A stretch of 64,000 nucleotides of DNA, taken from the NCBI GenBank assembly GCA_014529385.2, contig CM043968.1:28545513-28609512 (forward strand). Direction: 5' to 3'. Under the pieces are notes generated by a model. That model searched no databases. It saw only the letters and a program-made list of their open reading frames with translations, and was not told the origin of the DNA. Source of the stretch: Adiantum capillus-veneris (Eukaryota > Streptophyta > Polypodiopsida > Polypodiales > Pteridaceae). Shown one piece after another: positions 57,601 to 64,000 of this stretch. The position numbers were made by a program, and so were the translations under genes. The number at the start of each line of letters is the position of its first letter. Position 1 is the stretch's first letter.

Positions 57601-57689
57601 GACCTTGATCAACATATAGATCTTAGGGGTGTGGATTTTTGGTCTAGGAGTACTAAAGGCATCTCACTAAGGTCATTAAGAGATGCTAG

Positions 57690-59060
57690 GTGCTCATCCT
57701 CAGATTTCTAAAATTCACTATAATTGTTGGATCTCAGTATAGATTAGGCATTGATAGGGTTTTAAGGATGTGTGTACCCATGCAAGCAAGAATGCAGGTT
57801 GTGGCTGAGGCTCACATATTGAGCTTGAGAGGGAATTTCTCCACTAATATCACTCACAAGAAGATTCTATTGGATGAGTTACGGTGACAAAGTATGATGT
57901 CAGATGTTCGAGCCTTCTACAAAACATGTGATATTTTCTAGAGAATGGGCATACCTATTGTAATAGATATGACTCCATTGACCACCATTTAGCTTGTAGA
58001 GATATTCATGAAGTGGAGATTAGATTTTAAGGGGCCTTTCAAGAAGGTCACACCCAGGAAGAACAAGTACATAATCATGGCAACATGCTATGTCAATAAA
58101 TGGGTAGAAACCAGTCAATTCCAAACAACACAGGTAAGTCCACAGCTTGGTTCAAATATGAACATATCATATGTCAGTATGTCTTTCCTCTAGAAATAGT
58201 TTCAAAGCAAGGAACTCATTTCATTAATGAAACTATTCATAGCTAAGATATTCTCCATCAAGCATCGAAAATCAATGTTGTACTATCCCAGATGCAATAG
58301 ACAGGCTGTGAGTAGTAACAAGACTATAAAGATCATTTTGACTAAAATTATCGAAAAGAACTTACAGCTAGGATGAAAAGATTTAGACAGCACAATGGGA
58401 ATACCAAAATAGCCTACAAGATCAAATACTGGAATGACACCTTTCAGAATCATGAATGGTATTGAGGTTGTAGTCCCATTGGAATTTTCAATTCCCAGTC
58501 CCAAGACTACAAAGACCATTTTGACTAAAGTTATACAAAAAGAACTTATAACTAGGATGAAAATATTCAGACGGTGCAATGGGCATACCAAATAACCTAC
58601 AAGATCAATAATGTAATGACACCTTATAGAATCGTGAACAGTATTGAGGCTGTAGTCCCATTGGAATTTGCCATTGCCAAGTGGCAGTTGAACATGATAT
58701 AGATTATAACACTAATGTGAAAAAGAGACTAGATGACTTACTGAAGCTGGATGAGATTGGACAAAGGGCAAGGTTGGAGCAAGAGGTAGTGCAGCATGAA
58801 TGGAGAAAACACTGACATGATGGACGATTAAAAGTGCGTGAGTTTTAGAAGGGATATTTAGCTATATTATGCCAGTCTAAGTTAGAGCCCAATAAACCCA
58901 ATCATGGTTTGGACCTTATGATGTTGAGTGGGTATTTTTGAATGGTACATCTAGACTAAAAGTCTTGTCTTGTTACGTGGTGTTTATAATGGCTCTAAGA
59001 TGAAGCATATTATCCAACCCTAGAGGAGCCCACAACACAACTAATTGATCCATTTGATTC
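57690..59060 (+). pseudogene. Decayed Gypsy integrase region
   Basis: The plus strand has scattered but ordered integrase text: H-S-Q/H-K-K-I-L-L-D, K-T-C-D-I-F, M-K-W-R-L-D-F-K-G-P-F then K-Y-I-I-M-A-T-C-Y-V-N-K-W-V-E, then S-M-L-Y-Y-P-R-C-N-R-Q-A and a duplicated A/V-V-V-P-L-E-F block (58440-58500 and 58640-58680). Stops occur throughout. The sequence at 58315-58500 recurs in part at 58500-58680, suggesting an internal duplication. Confidence 0.65.
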
Positions 59061-59157
59061 CTCTAATTTTAAAATCAAAGATTGGATTTATTTTTTAGCA
59101 AATGTAATTTGAAGTAGGCCCACCAGAGATTTCAGACTTTAGATGGTCTAGCACCCA

Positions 59158-59649
59158 TCATACATGCGTTTTAGTCATCAGACAATTGGAAGATAGCATA
59201 TGAAGTAAGCAACAATAACTGGATGTGCATTGAATGTCAATCTTTTTTGAAACAAAGCTGGTGATTATTACAAAGACCGACCAGTGCATGTTTGCCACGT
59301 CAATAACATATGTTCTTTCTCCAAGGTGTGAAAAGAGTGGGTCATTCATGGCTTGAATTTGAACTACCATCAGATGCATTTGTGGCCCTAAGTCATTTTC
59401 GTTGCCAACCTCTGCACACACAACATTACCTGCATAGGAGCTCTTACTTGCAACCATTGTGCAAGAGATTGAGCTTGTCCTCACCTTATTTCCATCTCCA
59501 AGAAGTTCAAGTGAGTTCTCCTTCTCCATCCAAGGTACACCTCCCACGTCTCCCACTACAAAAGCCATGGGTAAGAAGAAAGTATCCAAAGTCATGAAGC
59601 AAATTTTAGCAGCAAAGCAGGTAGCAAAAAAAGAAGAGAAAGTTTCCAT
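59158..59649 (-). CDS. Hypothetical 163-aa frame
   Basis: An open minus-strand frame with hydrophobic and Cys-rich parts and no recognised domain. It starts at the border of the LTR-like sequence at 59649. An opposing frame overlaps it (59310-59597). I cannot tell which strand, if any, is coding. Confidence 0.2.
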   Translation of the reverse strand: METFSSFFATCFAAKICFMTLDTFFLPMAFVVGDVGGVPWMEKENSLELLGDGNKVRTSSISCTMVASKSSYAGNVVCAEVGNENDLGPQMHLMVVQIQAMNDPLFSHLGERTYVIDVANMHWSVFVIITSFVSKKIDIQCTSSYCCLLHMLSSNCLMTKTHV

Positions 59650-59870
59650 TTTGGGGTAAAGACCTCTGTGCCTTGCCCCATAGGCTATGGGTGCCTACCC
59701 GCTGACCATGACCTTATTCTTGTACATAGACCAAGAATAAGGAGCTCCTCATTTTGAGGTTGATTCCACCCATACACCTTGCACTTCTTCTCCTTCTCAC
59801 CTTCATGCACCGCATACCACACTCCGCATGCATTCTGCACTATGCACTCTTCAACTGCTATCAAAGCCAT
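59649..59870 (+). repeat. LTR-like sequence of C2, left
   Basis: TTGGGGTAAAGACC start and the landmarks listed for C2. The right boundary is near the TATCAAAG at about 59860. Confidence 0.5.
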
Positions 59871-60464
59871 GGCGGTGATTGGCGCGCGTGTGCACGTGCA
59901 ACAACTTCCTGATGAGATCGGCACGGAAGCGGTGAGCTTGTTGGCTATGGTAGCGCTTGGAGCTCGAACGTGAGCTTGGTAGGGGTAGATCTGATGCAAA
60001 AGAGTTGGATCGAAAGATAGCTGGGCGGATATCGAAGCTCGGAGCCACTAGCACATCCCTCTTGAGGACATGGAATCTTGAGAGGGAATCAAGGATCTCG
60101 GGGATCTGTAGGAATGAGAGCTTGAAAGGGGGATTTGCCTTGCAGAGCTTGAAAGCTTGAGAGGGGAATTTGCTAGCAAATCGAGAAAATCTCAAAGTAA
60201 TAAAAAATCTCCAAATCGAAAGCAGGTCTTGGTAGAAAATTGTAGAGCTCACGAGCAAGGAGTCGAGCACATATGTACGCTTGGAGATTGAGAGGGGGTG
60301 AGCTTGAAGCTTACACGCAGAGACTGCGTGCAAAAAATTGAGCCGAGATTGGGAGGATGAGCAAATTGAGAGCAGAGCGATCGAGCGAGAAGAGAGATTG
60401 AAGGTCCGGCTTCAGAGAAAAGAAAGAGAGACAGAGCTGGAAGCTCTCTTAATCAAACTGTTTT

Positions 60465-60959
60465 TTGGCTAGTGCACGGGCAAATAAGCCTAAGCATCAC
60501 CAAGAAGTGGACCGGTATTCCCAACAATTATGGTTTATCCCCGACTTTCCCACAGGTAAAGAGAGAAAGAGGATCGACTCTTGGCTCAGATCCGGCGTTG
60601 GCAAGCACACTTTCTATGGCATCTTCTCAGCTTTCGGCGTTCTCCTCTACGGCTCGCCAGCGATTAGACAATTCGGTGTCCTTCTTGGCGGCCAAGGCAT
60701 TGGCGAGCGCTTCCGTCTAGTGGCGGAAGACGACATCGGCTTTTTTCTCGGATTTGACATAGTGAGAGCGAGAGAGAGAGTAGTTCAGCTCTCCTCCAAC
60801 ATAGCTTTGCCATCAACTACCCTCCCACGCACTCATCCGGAGTGGTTTTGGCTCCAACGGACATCCTACGCACCCCGGCTTCTCGGCCTCAGCACAGCAA
60901 GAGATAGACAAGTGAGAGCGGCATCGGCTCTCATCCATCCCCCGTCCGGAGCGGCTTGA
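60465..60959 (+). CDS. Hypothetical 164-aa GC-rich frame inside C2
   Basis: A long clean frame, richer in GC than its surroundings, with no recognised domain. Within it, in another frame, ATG at about 60617 opens a peptide MASSQLSAFSSTARQRL that looks like the start of a plastid transit peptide but stops after 35 codons. This segment does not resemble Copia sequence and may be host DNA carried by the element. Which frame, if any, is real is undecided. Confidence 0.3.
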   Translation: MASARANKPKHHQEVDRYSQQLWFIPDFPTGKERKRIDSWLRSGVGKHTFYGIFSAFGVLLYGSPAIRQFGVLLGGQGIGERFRLVAEDDIGFFLGFDIVRARERVVQLSSNIALPSTTLPRTHPEWFWLQRTSYAPRLLGLSTARDRQVRAASALIHPPSGAA

Positions 60960-61209
60960 CTCCATATTGTGTCCTTGGCAACACCCCCTCCCCCCTCTCG
61001 ACGGCGTTTTTAGTTGCCACGATTCCGATTTTCTCCCTTTTTTAACCACAGACATTGGTGCATATCGGCTCCGACGGACCATTCTAGAACAGCTTTCCCA
61101 CGAGTGCGGCTCTCCGATGATAATTTTGACCACACACAGCCAGTTGATTGTGCTTTGCGCTTGGTTTTTATCAACGTGTTTTTTTTATCGATGAGGTAGT
61201 GTGCCAATT

Positions 61210-62320
61210 TTTAGGCGGTTTGCTCAAAGGTTGCACATCATTTGCATTGCAGATTATGTGGCACAAGTATTGTGCGCATGTATGACCATGTGGGTCCGTT
61301 CAGAGAGTAGTTTTAGCATGATCTTGTGCATTTTTTTCTTTGTATGCATTTGTGGATACAGTTGGAGATAGGTATAGGTCACAAGCACCAGGTTCACAAG
61401 TTTACAACGTTTTTGGACAGGTACATGTCCATAAGACACTCGTTTACGAGTGAGCCAGTTTGCCAAGGTTTTGGCAGTGCATGTATACCATTTGTGGACT
61501 TATTTACTGAGACATTGAGTGTATGTCTATGCTTTATGCGGTATTGGTGAGATTTTTTAATTTTTCACTCAATTTTCAAGGGAAACTCTGCTGGATTTTT
61601 CCCAAATTCTCGCCACGTTTTATGCGTATCTGCAATATACTCTCTGATGGTTTAGTGGTTGAGTTTTAACTCCCGCTTTGACACGTTTTGTTAGCTTGGG
61701 CACGAGTTTAGTGTTCTTGTACCCACTCTTGCAAGAGTGAGAGTTGCATATGCTCGTGTGGCTATAGATAGGTAGTCAGAGGCTTCACATGTTCTGCAGG
61801 TTTTTGGAAGATCTTTGCAGGCCTCCTTGAGATGCGTTTTGAGCACTACATGCTCACTACTTGTGCATATAATTGTGCGCTTTATGCTCGGTTGATCTGT
61901 TTGTCCTAGATTATATAGTTGTAGATAGAAGATTGCGGAGTTGATTCTATGTATATGTGAGCATCAGTTTTGATGCGTTTGATCATGGTTTTCATGATTG
62001 TGTAGTGGTTGATTTATTACCCACTTTGTTGCCAGTTTGGCATGATTTATGGTAGAGATTGTGCTTGAGTTTTTTGCTTAGTTTATAGGGGAGACTCTAT
62101 CAGATTTCTCCCATGTTTTCTCGCCATAGTTTCTTGACATTCACTTATGGTTGCAGATATGTGTGGTAGTTTAGAGTCTACAGTGATGACTCAAGAGATA
62201 TGGCAGTCTCGTAGTTGTTGATACATGAGATGTTGGCATGGTGGTCACACATGGCACATTAGGTGTTGTTGTTCTAGATGTATGAGGTAGCAGTGGACAT
62301 CTATGTGTGGCACGGAATAG
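61210..62320 (+). other. Leader-like region of C2, no ORF
   Basis: TTTTTGGACAGG and CACTCGTTTACGAGTGAGCCAG (about 61410-61460) match the leader of C1 at 23690-23735. Two further GTTT-rich stretches follow. No coding sequence recognised. Confidence 0.45.
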
Positions 62321-62323
62321 GTT

Positions 62324-63260
62324 TTGACACATGCTAGAGTGGTGGCTTCATATGCTAGTGACGGTGATGTCACGTTTGCCTTTAGAGTTCCTCCTGCTTA
62401 CATGTCTTTGAGAGGTGACACTTATCCACATTGGTTGCTAGATGAGGATGTAGTTTTCTATATCACACCACATAGTGACTGGTTTAGCATCTCTCTAGTG
62501 GGAGCTTTGGTTGTGTGCATTTGGTCAATGGTTGTTCGACGTTTGACATTGCAGGTGCAAGAGATGTTTGCTTGTCATTGCCCATTGGTGCATTATATAC
62601 GCTAGGACATGTGCGTTATGTTCATCAACTGAGATAGAGTTTGATGTCAATGAGAGAGTTAGCAGATTGTGGGTGTCAGATACTGCTTAGAGCGCAGTCT
62701 TTCCAAATGCATTGTGGTTCATTAATGATTGCCAAAGAAGCCCAAAGTGTCTTGGTATATCCTATGCATGTGTCTAAGGTAGGAGACAGCATGGTCTCTG
62801 TTTTGTTGTTGGCATGCTTTGAGCGAGAGACGAGACGTGTCGTCTTTGCGGGTAAGCTCCACCATGCTCACAAGACATATCATTTAGCTATGCAAGATGT
62901 GCTAGTAGACTCTATAGAGATAGAGGTAGAGCGGCAATGCTCTAGTGAGACACAGCAAGTGTTTTTAGAGTCTGTGCAATCAAAGGTAGAGCAGGTCTTC
63001 TCCCTAGAGACACAGACAGAGATGATAAACACAAAGTTATTTGATATGCTCATGTTAGAAGCTGATTAGTTGGTGCCAGGATGCATACTTCCGCCTATGG
63101 GTGAGAGGGACGTAGCCATCCTAGTGTTAGTGATGACACATCCATATGCGATGGGTAGTCGTGATGATATAGTACATGCAATATCACAAGAGAGGCTAGG
63201 ACAGCCAGGTTTGCGGACAATTTGTCAGTGTTCGGGCATCTCATGTACGACCTACTAGTT
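62324..63260 (+). pseudogene. Copia C2 pol remnants: protease, GAG-pre-integrase, RT tail
   Basis: Protease-like H-W-L-L-D-E-D-V then Y-I-T-P-H-S-D-W-F-S (62430-62490); the active-site D-S-G-A is replaced by D-E-D-V. GAG-pre-integrase: S-M-R-E-L-A-D-C-G-C-Q-I-L-L-R (62641-62790). At 63160-63220, D-I-V-H-A-I-S-Q resembles the R-P-D-I-x-H-A-V-S-Q line near the end of Copia RT. The sequence jumps from one to the other, indicating an internal deletion of integrase and most of RT. Confidence 0.55.
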
Positions 63261-63558
63261 ACCTAGCAATCGTAGTGGGAGAATTTACAATAGGGATTGT
63301 CAGTCGTATGATGAAACTGACACTAGCATGATTCATAGAGGAGTTTTGCAAACCATACAGTTGTTTGCATGATTTACATGCAGGATCTAGTGTGGGTGCA
63401 CACGCTTGCTTATCCCTAGAGCCTATATGGCTGCATGTAGATCGACTGAGCAAGCTAGTGGGCATAGGTTGAGAGAGTCTGTCAACCATTTCTTGTACAT
63501 ACTAGCAGTTTAGCTAGTAGCACCCACTTATTGGCGCATGCCTTTAAGTGAGAGATTG

Positions 63559-63780
63559 TTGGGGTAAAGGCCACTGTGCCTTGCCCGACCGCCCAGTCTA
63601 TGGGTGCCCGTCCACTGACCATGACCTTATTTTTGTACATATACCAAGAATAAGGAGCTCCTCATTTTGAGGTTGACTCCACCCACACACCTTGCACTCC
63701 TTCTATGTCTTCCCCTTCTCGCACGCACCGCACCATGCACACATTCCGCACTACATGGCACTCACAGGCATCGCATACAA
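63559..63780 (+). repeat. LTR-like sequence of C2, right
   Basis: TGTTGGGGTAAAGGCC start after a purine-rich GTGAGAGAT. It contains GAATAAGGAGCTCCTC and CTCCACCCACACACC. The right boundary is uncertain. Confidence 0.55.
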
Positions 63781-63949
63781 ACCGAGTGACAAATATGTAT
63801 TTAACAATGTAGAGAAGGAATTGCTAACCAATTGGGGTATGATGATATTGATGGAAGTGGCAAAAAATCCCAAAGACATGTCAATAATCCAGTATATGGG
63901 GGACACCTTTGACACATACACAGCCATGGTGACTATCAATGAACAATAG
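63692..63949 (+). CDS. Hypothetical 85-aa frame at window end
   Basis: Starts inside the LTR-like sequence. The second part (MALTGIAYKPSDKYVFNN...) is ordinary in composition and ends in TAG at 63947-63949, with the next codons open to the window edge. It may be decayed coding sequence; not recognised. Confidence 0.2.
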   Translation: MHSFYVFPFSHAPHHAHIPHYMALTGIAYKPSDKYVFNNVEKELLTNWGMMILMEVAKNPKDMSIIQYMGDTFDTYTAMVTINEQ

Positions 63950-64000
63950 ATAAAGATCATGGTGACGGTGATTGTACACAATTTCCGACTCCCCTATGAC

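Larger units (their letters stand above)
59649..63780 (+). mobile_element. Copia-type element C2, internally deleted
   Basis: Two LTR-like sequences (from about 59649 and from 63559) share GGGGTAAAG, AAGAATAAGGAGCTCCTCATTTTGAGG and the CCACCCA-CACACCTTGCACT region. Between them lie a gene-like GC-rich section (about 59950-61190), a leader matching C1 (61210-61480), and broken Copia pol (62324-63260). The left LTR start is damaged, having no clear TG. RT and integrase cores are missing. Confidence 0.55.

Noticed and set aside
59685-60333. Minus-strand ORFs of 104 and 160 codons
   Set aside because: They run antisense through an LTR-like sequence and its leader and overlap each other; no domain is recognised.

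Overview
The window looks like repeat-rich nuclear DNA of a land plant. The evidence is one intact intronless PLS-class pentatricopeptide repeat (PPR) gene, Ty3/Gypsy elements with a tRNA-Asp primer site and Ty1/Copia elements with the plant-type initiator-Met primer site, a LINE, and very long CT/GT microsatellites. A seed-free vascular plant such as a fern would fit, but that is inference and no species is claimed. The only gene I would call a host gene with confidence is the PPR gene at 26186-27595 on the minus strand.

Left third (1-28.9 kb). Bases 1-2806 are the 3' end of Gypsy element A with its 3' LTR. Diverged repeats, a broken copy of the Gypsy accessory ORF (about 6.5 kb) and compound microsatellites follow. 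At about 8.6-13.1 kb lies a minus-strand LTR element (D) with the same polypurine-tract type but a degenerate, acidic/coiled-coil coding region and no recognisable pol. After that come mostly unrecognised AT-rich DNA, a LINE fragment (17.4-17.9 kb), long microsatellites, a Copia LTR with its leader (22.5-23.7 kb), the PPR gene, and a 187-bp MITE-like element 38 bp upstream of its start codon.

Centre (29-57.4 kb). This is a nest that can be read layer by layer. A Copia LTR (29604-29829) with primer site begins a gag that carries a perfect 220-bp triplication. At 31019 the gag is cut by a segment with 28-bp perfect terminal inverted repeats and TA on both flanks, and the gag resumes at 54339. 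The inserted element (31019-54338) carries at least three spliced, unrecognised genes, all now broken. Inside it lies a minus-strand LINE-like pair, ORF1 and ORF2, overlapping by ATGA. Inside ORF2 sits a 13.4-kb Gypsy element B (34274-47679) with GTGTG target duplication, LTRs differing at about 15 positions by eye, gag with four zinc knuckles, RT-RNase H-integrase, a second retropepsin-like domain downstream of integrase, and an extra 143-aa ORF. A second Copia, truncated and antisense (54689-57375), was later inserted into the resumed gag exactly at an LTR end.

Right end (57.4-64 kb). Decayed Gypsy fragments on both strands are followed by a Copia-type element bounded by two similar LTR-like sequences (about 59.65 and 63.56 kb), with an internal deletion and an unexplained GC-rich 164-aa ORF.

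Most likely previously undescribed: the 28-bp-TIR, TA-flanked element with intron-containing genes, and the Gypsy architecture with a retropepsin-like fold on each side of RT-integrase.
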